Assembly (NCBI GenBank): GCA_021904315.1
Contig: CM038925.1
Location: 7,504,501 to 7,568,500, forward strand
DNA from: Sphagnum magellanicum
Lineage: Eukaryota; Streptophyta; Sphagnopsida; Sphagnales; Sphagnaceae
DNA: 64,000 nucleotides
Reading direction: 5' to 3'
Shown here: positions 34,890 to 47,448 of the stretch, piece by piece
How positions within the stretch are numbered: position 1 is the stretch's first letter
Layout: every line of letters begins with the position of its first letter
Program-made: the position numbers and the translations under genes
Notes under the pieces: model-generated
Told to the model about the DNA's origin: nothing
What the model saw: only the letters and a program-made list of their open reading frames with translations
Databases searched by the model: none

Positions 34890-36021
34890 ATGGCATCCTT
34901 TGAGGGAGAGAGCACTAGAGTCATTGACAAGTTCAATGGGGAGAACTTCAACCTTGGGAAATTCAAGATGGAGATGGTGTTGGCCTCCATGGACCTTTGG
35001 GAGATTGTTGACGGGTCTGAGGAGGCTCCACCATCCAATGCGGACCCCAAAGTCATCAAGGAGTACCAACGACGCGCAAAGAAGGCCATGTCCATCATTG
35101 GCATCAACTTGGTGGATAGTCAACTTCACCACATCAAGAGGTGCAAGGGACCAGCGGAGGCATGGAACACACTTTGTGTTGAAGATTATGATGTAGATGT
35201 TAGAAACATTAGAAATGGTGTGGTAGATATTACAAACAATGTGGTAGTTAAGTGTTGTAAGTAATCAAAGACATAGGTAGATTTGAAATATGTAAGTACC
35301 ACGAACATGTTAGAATAAGGAGGGATTTATCCCATATGGTTTGTCAATGTAGTGGTACATGGAAGGGAATAAAGAGCAAGGCTGGAGGGGAGTTGGACAT
35401 CTCACTCCAAGCATTGTTCACATACTTGTGTGTCTTATGTGCTTGTAATTGCGCAATCTCTCCTCTGATCCTATTGTTCTTCAATACTTCAATACTTTGC
35501 AACATCCATGAGACGCGGAGCTTGTCTAACATCCTCTTCATTCGCCGCAAGTTCTTCACGTGCAAGATGCAAGAAGGAGAGGACCTTCTAGAGCACATCA
35601 ACAAGGTCAAGGCACTTGCGGATCAACTTGCTTGCTTGGAGGTGCCCGTGAGGGATGAAGATGTTGTGATGACCTTGCTTGAGAGCTTGCCACCCTCCTA
35701 CGAATACCTAATCACCGCCTTGGAGACCTTGCCCATGCAAAACCTCACCATGGAATTTGTGACCGCACGATTGATGCATGAAGTGTCCAAGCGGAAGGAG
35801 AAGGAGCCGCAAGGTGAGGATGCGGCGATGGTGTCAATGCAAGGAAGAGGAGGGACCACATCCACACGCAAAGACACCAAGACATGTTACTATTGTGGCA
35901 AACCAGGCCACATTGCATGATTTTGCTTCAAGGCCAAGAACAACAACAAAGAGAAGGAGAGTGCCAACAAAGCCAAGGACAATGATGACTATGCCTTTGC
36001 AACAAAGGATGGAGACAATTG
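34890..36021 (+). pseudogene. Cop1-7 gag, interrupted
   Basis: ATG 34890 (MASFEGESTRVIDKFNGEN). Gag is open to 35176, then split by a solo LTR (35177-35494); it resumes at CTTTGCAACATCC and runs to the knuckle CYYCGKPGHIA, where CGA (Arg) has become TGA (35918-35920). The frame continues to 36021 (Cop1-6 insertion), and the last codons plus the protease DSGATKHMT are at 41400-41585. Confidence 0.88.
35177..35494 (+). repeat. Solo LTR, Cop1 subtype A
   Basis: 318 bp with perfect target duplication CTTTG (35172-35176 and 35495-35499), within Cop1-7 gag. Confidence 0.95.
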
Positions 36022-36326
36022 TGTTGAAGATTATGATGTAGATGAAACATAGATAGTGGTGTGATAGATATTAGAAACTATGTGGTAGATAAGTGTTGCA
36101 AGTAATCAAAGACATAGGTAAATTGAAGATATGTTAGTACCACCAATATGTTAGAATAAGGAGGGAGAGAAATAGTTATCCCATATGGTTTGTCAATGTG
36201 GTGGTACATGGAAGGGAATAAAGAGCAAGGTTGGAGGAGAGTTGGAATACTCTCACTCCAAGCATTGTTCACATACTTGTGTGATTTGAATGTGCAATCT
36301 CTCCTCTGATCCTATTGTTTTCAACA
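36022..36326 (+). repeat. Cop1 LTR, subtype B (5' LTR of Cop1-6)
   Basis: 305 bp, left flank AATTG. Confidence 0.95.
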
Positions 36327-36340
36327 GGTTATGGGCCCAC
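36327..36340 (+). promoter_or_regulatory. Primer binding site (Cop1-6)
   Basis: GGTTATGGGCCCAC after the LTR; half-tRNA-iMet type. Confidence 0.85.
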
Positions 36341-36596
36341 TCATGCAAATTGAATCATTAGAGGTTTGATTGCTTATGTGCATTGAGAGAATTTTGATGG
36401 TTTGTGTGTTGGAGGTGTAATTTTTGCACTGTTGGAGGTGCTTTTGGAGCCTTGGAGGAGTTTTGAAGAGCTTTGGAGGAGGTTCGAGGTTTTGGAGGCC
36501 ATCTCGAGTTTGGAGGTGCACAAGTGCTGGATTGGTGCTCTTTGGAGGTATTTCGAAACATTGGATGTGCATGTGTCCACATTCTAGCATTGTAAG

Positions 36597-36870
36597 TCTT
36601 GATTTTAGTTGGTTGAGTGCATTCTGAGTGTGTAAGGAGAGCACTTGATTTGAGTTGGTTGAGTGCACTCTGAGTGTGTAAGGAGAGCACTTCATTTGAG
36701 TTGGTTGAGTGCATTCTGAGTGTGTAAGGAGAGCACTTGATTTGAGTTGGTTGAGTGCATTCTGAGTGTGTAAGGAGAGCACTTGATTTGAGTTGGTTGA
36801 GTGCATTTTGAGTGTGTAAGGAGAGCACTTGATTTGAGTTGGTTTAGTGCATTCTTAGTGTGTAAGGAGG
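36597..36870 (+). repeat. Leader tandem repeat of Cop1-6 (six 46 bp units)
   Basis: Six units of the B/C type in the leader 36341-37065. Confidence 0.9.
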
Positions 36871-37065
36871 CATTGATGCAAGCGGGAGCCATTAAGGGCT
36901 GAATTTGTGATTGGAGGTGCATTAGTGCACAATTGAGCCATCTAGGGGCTGGAGTGTGTTTATGAGAGTGCATTGAGGCAAATTGCATGTAAGAGTGTTC
37001 ATTAGGCACTAATTAGCATCTGGTTGAGCACATAAGTGGGTAGAGAGGTCGGATTTGAGTGCAAA

Positions 37066-40000
37066 ATGGCATCCTTTGAGGGAGAAAGTGCTAGAGTCAT
37101 TGACAAGTTCAATGGGGAGAACTTCAACCTCTGGAAGTTCAAGATGGAGATGGTGTTGGCCTCCATGGACCTTTGGGAGATTGTCGACGGGTCTGAGGAG
37201 GCTCCACCATCTAATTCAGACCCCAAAGTCATCAAGGAGTACCAACGACGTGCAAAGAAGGCCATGTCCACCATTGCCATCAACTTGGTGGATAGTCAAC
37301 TTCACCACATCAAGAGGTGCAAGGGACCAGCGGAGGCATGGAACACACTTTGCAACATCCACGAAACACGGAGCTTGTCCAACATCCTCTTCATTCGACG
37401 CAAGTTCTTCACGTGCAAGATGTAAGAGGGAGCAGACCTTCTAGACCACATCAACAAGGTAAAGGCACTTGCTGATCAACTTGCTTGCTTGGAGGTGCCC
37501 GTGAGGGATGAGGATGTTGTCATGACCTTGCTTGAAAGCTTGCCACCCTCCTACGAGTACCTCATCACCGCCTTGGAGACCCTGCCCATGAAAGACCTCA
37601 CAATGGAGTTTGTTACCGCACGATTGATGCATGAAGTGTCCAAAAGGAAGGAGAAAGAGCCCCAAGGTGATGATGCAGCCATGGTGTCAATGCAAGGAAA
37701 AGGAGGCACCACATCTACACGCAAAGACACCAAGATATGCTACTATTGTGGCAAACCAGGCCACATTGCACGATTTTGCTTCAAGGCCAAGAATAACAAG
37801 GAGAAGGAGAATGCCAACAAAGCCAAGGATGATGATGACTATGCCTTTGCAACAAAGGATGGAGACAATTGCAAGGCCATATGCAAGTGGATCATGGACT
37901 CAGGAGCCACCAAGCATATGACCCCTCATGAAGCCGCATTTGACATGTATGAGGTAATTCCAACACGCAATGTGCATATGGGTGATGATAGCATTGTTGA
38001 GGCAATTGGAATGGGGTCCATCCTTGTGGAAGTAATGGTGAAAGGGCGAACCAAGAGGATCAGAATCAAGGACGTGCTCCATGTGCCAAAATTGCATGCC
38101 AACTTGCTTTCCGTGAGCAAAATCTTGTCAAGTGGGTGCAAAGTGCAATTCAACATGAATGAGTGCATTGTGAGGGCATTTGATGGAGAGGTGATTGCAA
38201 TAGCCTTACGTGAAGGCAACTTGTATCAGATGACATTCACCAAGGTGTGTGAGATGCATGTGGCCAACCTGGCCCAAACTTCAACAATTAATGGTGGATT
38301 GGAGCTTTGGCATCGTCGCTTAGGTCATTTGAACATCAAAGGTGTGCATGCGCTCCAAAACATGGTGAGTGGTATGAACCTTGGAAACATCCCCTGCCCT
38401 ACATCTTCATTTGTTTGTGAAGGGTGCATTGAGGGAAAACAACATTGCAAACCATTTCCAAGTGATGGAGGGGTGCGTGCCACCAAGCCCCTGGAGATTG
38501 TGCATTCGGATGTATGCGGCCCCATGAGGACCACATCCTTGGGTGGTGCAAGGTACTTTGTGACCTACATTGACGACTTTTCCAGGAAGGTGTGGGTGTA
38601 CTTGTTAAAGTCCAAAGGGGAATGCTTGGAGAAGTTCAAGGAATTCAAGGCACTTGTGGAGACACAATCAGAGCACAAGATCAAGGTGTTTAGGTCGGAT
38701 AATGGAGGGGAGTACATTTCAAGGGGATTCCAGGGCTCCTTGAAGGCACATGGCATCGAGAAGCAAACCTCCACACCATATAGGCCTCAACAAAATGGAG
38801 TGGCAGAGCGTGCAAACCGCACCCTTGTGGAGATGGCCAGGAGCATGCTTCATGCTCAAAACCTCAAGAAGTCACTTTGGGCGGAAGCGGTGGTGAATGC
38901 GGCCTACACAAGAAATCGATGTCCATCAAGAGCTTTGCTCTCCATCACACCAGAGGAAGCGTGGAGTGGGAGAAAGCCTTGCATTTCACACATGCGTGTG
39001 TTTGGATGCATTGCATATGCCATGGTGCCGGATGAGAAGAGGGGTAAGCTTGATGCAAAGGGCACAAAATGCTTGTTTCTTGGGTATTGTGAAGGCACCA
39101 AGGCATATAGGCTCATGTGTGTGCAATCCAAAAAGATCATCAAGTGTAGGGATGTTGAGTTCATGGAGGATAGCACTAGTGTGGGCAATGATTTGGAGAT
39201 GCATCCAAGTGGGAGAAATGAGACCCCTAATGCGGTGATTGTGGACACATCTTCCAAATCGCCTTGTGTGGATGATGATGAGCTCACAAGTGATGTCAAA
39301 GAGTATCCAAGCAATCAAGAGGCACCGCCAACCCTGGGGTGTTCATCAACACCTTCATCACCATCTAAGGATGCAAGCACAAATGGTGAACAAGAGGGGC
39401 AAACCTTGGAGGAGCGTAGGTACCCCTTGAGGGAGCGGCGACCGCTTGGAGAATGGTGGAAGAACCACATCCTACCCCAACAAGATGTGGAACGTGCTAA
39501 TGTTGCTTGTCTAGATGATCCATTAAATTTGTGCGATGCAATGCATTCGGAGGATGCAAGCAAGTGGGAGGCGGCCATGCAAGAGGAATATGCCTCACTC
39601 ATGGCAAATGGCACGTGGGAGTTGGTTCCCCCTTCCAAAGGATCGCAAAAGTGTGGGATGCAAGTGGGTGTTTCGCACAAAAAGGGATGCATCAGGCCAT
39701 GTGGTGAGGCACAAGGCAAGGTTGGTGGCCAAGGGGTACTCTCAAGTTGAGGGTGTGGACTTCAATGAGACATTTGCCTCGGTGGCCAAGTTCACCACCA
39801 TTAGATGCATGCTTGCAATTGGATCTGCCATGGACTTAGAGATCCACCAAATGGATGTGAAGACCGCATTCTTGAATGGGGAATTGGAGGAGGACATCTA
39901 CATGGACCAACCGCAAGGATTCGTGCAAGATGGCAAGGAGCACTTGGTGTGTAAGTTGAAGAAGTCCTTGTACGGGTTGAAGCAATCACCAAGAGCATGG

Positions 40001-41125
40001 TACCAACGCATTGACATGTTCTTCACCCATGAATGCTTTTCTAGGAGCCAAGCGGACCATTCATTGTATGTCAAGCAAACGGGTGAGTACTTGTTGATAG
40101 TGATTATCTATGTGGATGATCTGATCATCTTAGCAAGCAATGTGAACATTTTGAAATGGTTGAAGTCAAGGCTTGAAGATGAATTTGAGATGAGTGATCT
40201 TGGAGAGTTGCACTATTACCTCGGTGTGGAGTTTGAAAGAGACCGTGCAAATCACACCATAACCATGAGCCAAAGAAAGTACATTGAGGAGGTGCTCAAG
40301 CGCTTCAACATGGAGGAGTGCAAGCCCATTGGAACTCCGCTTGATATGAATACCAAGTTCTTGAAACTCACGGAGGAAGAGTTTCAAGGCATTCAAGAGG
40401 TGATGCAAGGCATTCCATATAAGGCAGCGGTGGGATCATTGATGTATGCCATGGTTGGCACACGGCCGGATCTTGCATTCCCGGTGAGCATGGTGAGTCA
40501 ATTCATGTCAAGGGCTGGTCCTTCCCATTGGATGGCGGTGAAACGCATCATGCGGTACTTGAAGGGAACTTTGGACTTGAAATTGTGCCTTGGAGGTAAG
40601 GATGTTAGTTTGAGAGGATATTGTGATGCGGATTGGGGTGGAGATGCAAATGAGAGACGTTCCACCACAGGGTATGTGTTCTTTGTTGGAGTTGGAGCCA
40701 TCTCATGGAATTGCAAGAGGCAACCTACAATTGCCTTGTCTACCACGGAGGCCGAATACATGGCCACTAGTCAATGCACCAAGGAGGCCATATGGTTGAG
40801 GAAGTTGATGGCAGATGTGGGACTTGTGCAAGTTGGAGCAACCACCATCATGTGTGACAATCAGGGATGCATTGCACTTGCAAAGAACCCAACCCACCAC
40901 TCTCGCACAAAGCACATTGACATACAACACCACTTCATTCGAGAGAAGTTGGAGAGTGGAGAAATAGGCCTCAAGTATTGCCCAACTCAAGATATGGTGG
41001 CAGATGTGTTGACAAAGGCATTGGCAAAGGAACGACATCAAAACCTTACAAGAAGCATGGGATTGGGAGTCTTAGATTACTTGCAAAGTGGGAATGTTGA
41101 AGATTATGATGTAGATGAAACATAG
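37066..41125 (+). pseudogene. Cop1-6 gag-pol with one stop and one frameshift
   Basis: ATG 37066. Gag is open to a TAA at 37423-37425 (CAA in other copies, in CKMQEG). The same frame resumes through the knuckle CYYCGKPGHIARFC, protease DSGATKHMT, integrase DDE and into RT. A 1 bp insertion near 39626 (GTTGGTTCCC for GTTGGTCCC) shifts the frame. The remainder (KWVFRTKRDASG, IIYVDDLII, GYCDADWGG, STTEAEYMA) is open to TAG at 41123-41125 inside the 3' LTR. All catalytic motifs are present; only these two lesions are seen. Confidence 0.9.
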
Positions 41126-41399
41126 ATAGTGGTGTGATAGATATTAGAAACTATGTGGTAGATAAGTGTTGCAAGTAATCAAAGACATAGGTAGATTGAA
41201 GATATGTTAGTACCACCAATATGTTAGAATAAGGAGGGAGAGAAATAGTTATCCCATATGGTTTGTCAATGTGGTGGTACATGGAAGGGAATAAAGAGCA
41301 AGGTTGGAGGAGAGTTGGAATACTCTCGCTCCAAGCATTGTTCACATACTTGTGTGATTTGAATGTGCAATCTCTCCTCTGATCCTATTGTTTTCAACA
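41095..41399 (+). repeat. Cop1 LTR, subtype B (3' LTR of Cop1-6)
   Basis: 305 bp, right flank AATTG. Confidence 0.95.
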
Positions 41400-41585
41400 A
41401 ATTGCACGGCCATATGCAAGTGGATCATGGACTCGGGAGCCACCAAGCATATGACCCCTCATAGAGCCGCATTTGACACGTATGAGGTAATTCCAAAACG
41501 CAATGTGCATATGGGTGATGATAGCATTGTTGAGGCAATTGGAATGGGGTCCATCCTTGTGGAAGTGATGGTGAAAGGGCGAACC
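41400..41585 (+). pseudogene. Cop1-7 protease fragment
   Basis: Resumption of Cop1-7 after Cop1-6: CKWIMDSGATKHMTPH, then HMGDDSIVEAIGMGSILVEV. Ends at GAACC (41581-41585), the same five bases that border the other half of Cop1-7 at 55363-55367 (GGTTC on plus). Confidence 0.88.
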
Positions 41586-41910
41586 TGTTGAAACAATAGG
41601 ATCAGAGGAGAGATTGCACATTCAAAGCACATAGATCACACAAGTATGTGAACAATGCTTGGAGTGAGATATCCAACTCTCCTCCAACCTTGCTCTTTAT
41701 TCCCTTCCCTGTACCACCACATTGACAAACCATATGGGATAAATATCTCTCTCCCTCCTTATTCTAACATGTTGGTGGTACTAGCATAAATCAAATCCAC
41801 CTATGTCTTTGATTACTTGCAACACTAATCTATCACATAGTTTCTACCAGATTGTTTCTAATATCTCTAACACTATTAACTATGTCTCATCTACATCATA
41901 ATCTTCAACA
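41586..41910 (-). repeat. Cop1 LTR, subtype C (3' LTR of Cop1-8)
   Basis: 325 bp; appears identical to the LTR at 22548-22872. Confidence 0.95.
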
Positions 41911-43828
41911 CTCCCACTTTGCAAGTAATCTAAGACTCCCAATCCCATGCTTCTTGTAAGGTTTTGATGTCGCTCCTTTGCCAATGCCTTTGTCAACACA
42001 TCTGCAACCATATCTTGAGTTGGGCAATACTTCAGGCCTATTTCTCCACTCTCTAACTTCTCCCGTATGAAGTGGTGTTGTATGTCAATGTGCTTTGTGC
42101 GAGAGTGGTGGGTTGGGTTCTTTGCAAGTGCAATGCATCCTTGATTGTCACACATGATGGTGGTTGCTCCAACTTGCACAAGTCCCACATCTGCCATCAA
42201 CTTCCTCAACCATATGGCCTCCTTGGTGCATTGACTAGTGGCCATGTATTCGGCCTCCGTGGTAGACAAGGCAATTGTAGGTTGCCTCTTGCAATTCCAT
42301 GAGATGGCTCCAACTCCAACAAAGAACACATACCCTGTGGTGGAACGTCTCTCATTTGCATCTCCTCCCCAATCCGCATCACAATATCCCTTCAAACTAA
42401 CATCCTTGCCTCCAAGGCACAATTTCAATTCCAAAGTGCCCTTCAAGTACCGCATGATGCGTTTCACCGCCATCCAATGGGAAGGACCAGCCCTTGACAT
42501 GAATTGACTCACCATGCTCACCGGGAATGCAAGATCTGGTCGTGTGCCCACCATGGCATACATCAATGATCCCACCGCCGCCTTATATGGAATGCCTTGC
42601 ATCTCCTCTTGAACGCTCTGAAACTCTTGCTCCGTGAGTTTCAAGAGCTTGGAATTCACATCAAGCGGAGTTGCAATGGGCTTGCACTCCTCCATGTTGA
42701 AGCGCTTGAGCACCTCCTCAATGTACTTCCTTTGGCTCATGGTTATGGTGTGATTTGCACGATCTCTCTCAAACTCCACACCGAGGCAATAGTGCAACTC
42801 TCCGAGATCACTCATCTCAAATTCATCTTCAAGCCTTGACTTCAACCATTTCAAAATGTTCACATTGCTTGCTAAGATGATCAGATCATCTACATAGATT
42901 ATCACTATCAACAAGTACTCACCCGTTTGCTTGACATACAAGGAATGGTCCGCTTGGCTCCTAGAAAAGCATTCATGGGTGAAGAACATGTCAATGCGTT
43001 GGTACCATGCTCTTGGTGATTGCTTCAGCCCATACAAGGACTTCTTCAACTTGCACACTAGTTGCTCCTTGCCTTCTTGCACGAATCCTTGCGGTTGGTC
43101 CATGTAGATGTCCTCCTCCAATTCCCCATTCAAGAATGCGGTCTTCACATCCATTTGGTGGATCTCTAAGTCCATGGCAGATCCAATTGCAAGCATGCAT
43201 CTAATGGTGGTGAATTTGGCCACCGGGGCAAATGTCTCATTGAAGTCCACACCTTCAACTTGAGAGTACCCCTTGGCCACCAACCTGGCCTTGTGCCTCA
43301 CAACATGGCCTGATGCATCCCTTTTTGTGCGAAACACCCACTTGCATCCCACACTTTTACGGTCCTTTGGGAGAGGGACCAATTCCCATGTGCCATTTGC
43401 CATGAGTGAGGCATATTCCTCTTGCATGGCTGCCTCCCACTTGCTTGCATCCTCGGAATGCATGGCATCGCACAAATTCAATGGATCATCAAGACAAGCA
43501 ACATTTGCGTGTTCCACATCTTGTTGGGGTAGGATGTGGTTCTTCCACCACTCTCCAAGCGGTCGCCGCTCCCTCAAGGGGTACCTACGCTCCTCCAAGG
43601 TCTGCCCCTCTTGTTCACCATTTGTGCTTACATCTTTTGATGGTGATGAAGGTGTTGATGAACGCCCCAGGGTTGGCGGTGCCTCTTGATTGCTTGGATA
43701 CTCTTTGAAATCACTTGTGAGTTCATCATCATACACACAAGGGGATTTGGAAGATGTGTCCACAATCACCACATTAGGGGTCTGATTTCTCCCACTTGGA
43801 TGCATCTCCAAATCATTGCCCACACTAG
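41880..43828 (-). pseudogene. Cop1-8 RT-RNase H part of gag-pol
   Basis: Open from SVGNDLEMHPSGRNQ (the spacer after integrase) through RT (KWVFRTKRDASG, IIYVDDLII) and RNase H (GYCDADWGG, STTEAEYMA) to the stop in the LTR. Its spacer reads DDELTSDFKEYPSNQ as in Cop1-5, where Cop1-9 has DDEAASDAKEYPSNQ. Truncated upstream by a rearrangement. No stops. Confidence 0.88.
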
Positions 43829-44166
43829 TGAGAGGTGTGGAAGAGATTTCTTCAAGGTTTTGTAAGTTTTTCAAGTGTGAAAAACTTGTTCTTCAAGTTT
43901 TTGAAAGTATCAAGTTTCAAAATGAAAGTGTGTGGAAGAGAGTTCTTCGATTCATTGAAAGTTTGAGGTGTGTGGAAGAAAGGTGTTTGAGTTTGAGGGA
44001 AGGCTTTTAGTTTGCAAGGATGCAAAGAAAGTAGAAGTCCATTTCTAAGTGAGTGAGAGGTGTGGAAGAGATTTCTTCAAGTTTCTTGAAAGTATCAAGT
44101 TTCAAAGTCAAAGTGTGTGAAAGAGAGTTCTTCGATTCATTGAAAGTTTGAGCATTTGTGTTCAAA

Positions 44167-44733
44167 ATGTTTTCTTTTCAAATGGAATCCTTGAAAGTCA
44201 TGGAGAAGTTTGATGGTGCCAACTTTCACCTTTGGAAGTTCAAAATGCGCATGATGTTTTCCAAACATGGGCTTTGGAAATTTGTTGATGGGAGTACCAC
44301 CTTGCCAAGTGAAGAAGTTGCAAGGGTCGTTTACAACGAAAAAGAGACCAAGGCTTTTGCACAACATGCCCAACTTGCACGCATTCAATATTGTGACAAT
44401 GTGAGAAGTGCATGGGAGGCTCTTTGTGGTGTGCATGAAGTTAACACCATTGGTAACAAGTTGTTCCTTCGAAGGAGATTCTTCACCATCAAAATGCAAG
44501 AAGGAGATGACATGTTTGTACACATCAACACGGTGAAAGCCCTTGCACACCAACTACATTCCATCAAAGTGAAGATTACGGATGAATATGTTTACATGGT
44601 ACTCCTCATGAGCCTTCCTCCATCCTTTGATAACTTAGTCACAAGCTTGGAGTCCATGTCCACGAAAGATGTAGACCTTCAATTCATTGTAGCAAGGTTG
44701 CTTCACGAAGTGTCCAAAAGAAAAAGAATGTGA
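44167..44733 (+). pseudogene. Cop2-c gag
   Basis: ATG 44167 (MFSFQMESLKVMEKFDGANF). UBN2-like gag with LWKFKMRMM, NKLFLRRRFFTIKMQEGDDM and VARLLHEVSKRKRM, then a stop. The zinc knuckle (CFYCKKPGHFVRNC) follows at about 44790-44831 in another frame, followed by stops. About 40% of residues match Cop1 gag by eye, so it is a distinct but related family. Confidence 0.82.
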
Positions 44734-44890
44734 AAGTTCCTAGACTACCGCATTAGTGAACAAAACTCACAAGTCAAATGAGAAGCTTTGTTTCTATTGT
44801 AAGAAACCTGGACATTTTGTGAGAAATTGTTTGAAAAAGAAAAATGATGAAAAAGAAAAAGCTAATTAAGCTTCTGAAGATCACGAGTAA

Positions 44891-47218
44891 GTGTTTGTTG
44901 CGGCATTGAGTGCCAATGATCATACCACAGATGATTGGATTGCCGATTCGGGTGCAACGCAACACATGACATTTGAACAAGAATGGTTTTCCATGTACGA
45001 GCGCATTTCCCGAAGGAGGGTGTTCATGGGCGATGACATTGTTTTGGAGGCCATTGGCAAAGGGAACATCAAAGCCACAATGCAAGTGGGAGGCCAATTG
45101 ACACACACAACCATCACCCAAGTTCTTCATGTTCCAAAAATGAAGAATAATCTCATTTCAGTAACTAAACTCATTTTGGAAGGTTTCAAAGTGGAGTTTG
45201 ACAAGGATGGTTGTAAGGTCAACAATGCTCGAGGAGTTGTTGTGGCGCAAGCTCGAAGGGACAAGAACTTGTACCTTCTTAATGTGAAGGTGCGTAAGGA
45301 GATGACACACATTGCAAATTCTTTGGAGGAAAGTTCGATGCTTTGGCATGAAAGACTTGGCCATCTCAACATGGCAAGCCTTAAGGAGTTAGATGCCATG
45401 GTGGATGGCATGAATTTGAAAGAAGTGCCGTTGCATCACATTTGTGAAGGATGCGTCAAAGGCAAACATCGAAGAACATCATTTCCCAAGGACGGAGCAA
45501 CGAGGGCTTCACAACTTTTGGAGATTGTGCACACCGATGTGTGCAAGCCAATGAAGACTACATCGCATGGTGGAGTGCGATACTCTCTCACTTTCATTGA
45601 CGATTTCTCAAGGAAAACTCATGTCTATGTTTTGAAGGTGAAAGGAGAAGCGTTTGAAAAATTCAAACAATACAAGGCGTTGGTGGAGAACGAAATTGGT
45701 TACAAAATCAAAGTGTTACATTCCGACAATGGAGGAGAATTTGTGTCTAAGACCAAATTAGAGTCCAAGTCCATGCCTTGTGTGTTTTTAGGATATTATG
45801 AAAGCACCAAAGCGTATTGCTTGATGTGTGTAAAAACTAAGAGAATCATCAAAAGTAGAGATGTTGTGTTCATTGAAGGGTCAAAGGAAATAGGTGGTGT
45901 ACTTCATCCCGAGAAAGAAGAAAATGTAGTTATGCATGAAGAAGTTGAAAGAAAAGAACCATTAACCTTCAGTCAAGATACATTTTTGAATGAAACAAGA
46001 ATGGAAGGTGTGCAAAGTGAGTCCACACCAACTTTTTCATCGGAAGAAGAATTTGTTGTTTCCAATGATAACCCCTCTTGTGAACCTTCACAAGATGTGT
46101 CGAGGGAAAGACCTCAAAGGCAACGAAGGGAATGGCCTCGAGATTGGTGGATTGCTACCAAGGAGGTGGAACGCGCCACCGTTGCATTTTTGGAGGAACC
46201 CCAAAATATTGAAGAAGCATTGACATGTGAAAGTTCTAAGGAGTGGGAGTGTGCGATGCAAGAAGAATATGATTCCCTCATGACAAACAACACATGGACT
46301 TTGGTACCACTTCCTGCCAGTAGGAAACCCATTTCTTGCAAATGGGTGTTCAAAATCAAACAAGGCGCAAATGGGGAGGTGGAACGCTACAAGGCTAGAT
46401 TAGTGGCAAGAGGTTTTAACCAAACCTACGGAGTGGATTACAACGAAACTTTTGCACCCGTCGCAAAGTTTACATCTATTTGTTGTATTCTTGCATTGGT
46501 GGCCTTGGAAGACATGGAGATCCATCAAATGGACGTGAAAACCACATTTCTCAATGGCAAGTTTGAAAAGGAGATTCACATGGAGCAACCTCAAGGGTTT
46601 GTGCAGCAAGGAGGTGAACATCTCGTGTGTAGGCTTTACAAGTCCTTGTATAGTTTGAAATAATCTCCAAGGGCATGGAATCAAAAGTTAGACGCGTTTC
46701 TCAAAAGCATTGAATTTATGAAGAGTGAAGCCAATCCTAATGTGTACGTTGCACAAGTGGGAGATCTGAAGTTTTTCATTGTGGTCTATGTGGATGACCT
46801 CATTTTGGTGTGCAATGATCAAAACAAACTTTTGCAAATCAAAGAGGAATTGAGTCAAAAGTTCTACATGGAACAACCTAAAGGATTCATACAAGAAGGT
46901 GAGCATCTTGTGTGTAAACTTCACAAGTCATTGTACGGGTTGAAACAATCTCCAAAGGCTTGGAACCAAAAATTAGATGCTTTCTTAAAAAACATCATGT
47001 TTGTGAGGAGTGATGTGGACTTTAGCGTGTACATTGCACAAGTCGAAGATGTCAAATTTTTCATTGTCGTCTATGTCGATGATTTCATCTTAGTGTGCAA
47101 TAATAAGGATAAGCTTTTGCAATTCAAATTACGCTTTGGAGGATTAACACCTCAAGATTTGGTTAGATATTATGATGCGGATTGGGCTAATGACCTTGAG
47201 GATAAGAGATCCACCTAG
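44891..47218 (+). pseudogene. Cop2-c pol with integrase deletion and duplicated RT segment
   Basis: Protease (DDWIADSGATQHMTFEQEWF), integrase zinc motif (LWHERLGHLN ... CEGCVKGKHR) and first catalytic part (HTDVCKPM). After HSDNGGEFVSK it jumps to KLESKSMPCVFLGYY: the integrase region carrying the catalytic Glu is deleted. RT runs to a TAA at 46661-46663 (LYSLK-stop, CAA in relatives) and on through FFIVVYVDDLILVCND to ELSQKF. At about 46865 the sequence restarts at YMEQPKGFIQEGEHLVCKL and passes a second VVYVDDFILVCNN, so RT motifs occur twice. It then jumps to RNase H (LRFGGLTPQDLVRYYDADWA). Stops beyond 47218 mark decay to 47448. Confidence 0.82.
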
Positions 47219-47448
47219 GGTTTGTATTCATGATGGGAGATGGAACCATTTCTTGGAGTAGCAAACAACAGCCCATAATTACTTTGTTAACGACCGAGGC
47301 CGAATACATGGCAAGTACGCAAGCTACTAAGGAAGCCATATGATGACAAAGCTCATGAAGGAATTATGGTGCATGAAAGAGAACAAGGCGATGATGATTT
47401 GATGTGACAACCAAGATCCAATATCATTGATGAAAAATCCCATGCAAC

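Larger units (their letters stand above)
36022..41399 (+). mobile_element. Cop1-6, full-length copia element (subtype B)
   Basis: Complete: LTRs 36022-36326 and 41095-41399 (305 bp, 2 differences), primer site, leader, gag-pol, polypurine tract AAAGTGGGAA. Target duplication AATTG (36017-36021 and 41400-41404) in Cop1-7 gag. Confidence 0.95.
33792..41585 (+). mobile_element. Cop1-7, 5' part of a copia element (subtype A), with nested insertions
   Basis: Plus strand: 5' LTR 33792-34109 with outer flank GATCT, primer site, leader, gag with a solo LTR, nested Cop1-6 (36022-41399), then protease codons to GAACC (41581-41585), where a C-type element begins. The rest of Cop1-7 is at 52025-55367 on the other strand and ends in an LTR with the matching GATCT flank. 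Confidence 0.88.
41586..43828 (-). mobile_element. Cop1-8, 3' part of a copia element (subtype C)
   Basis: Minus strand: 3' LTR 41586-41910 (outer flank GAACC on plus) and pol up to the integrase-RT spacer, cut at 43828 against Cop2-c leader. The break has a 4 bp AGTG that could belong to either side. The 5' portion is missing. Confidence 0.88.
43829..47448 (+). mobile_element. Cop2-c, rearranged copia remnant
   Basis: Plus strand: leader 43829-44166 (with an internal duplication; 43829-43945 resembles 44053-44150), gag, protease, deleted integrase, RT with an internal repeat, broken RNase H. No LTR of its own remains: it begins at a rearrangement junction and ends at a minus-strand Cop2 LTR. 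Confidence 0.83.
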
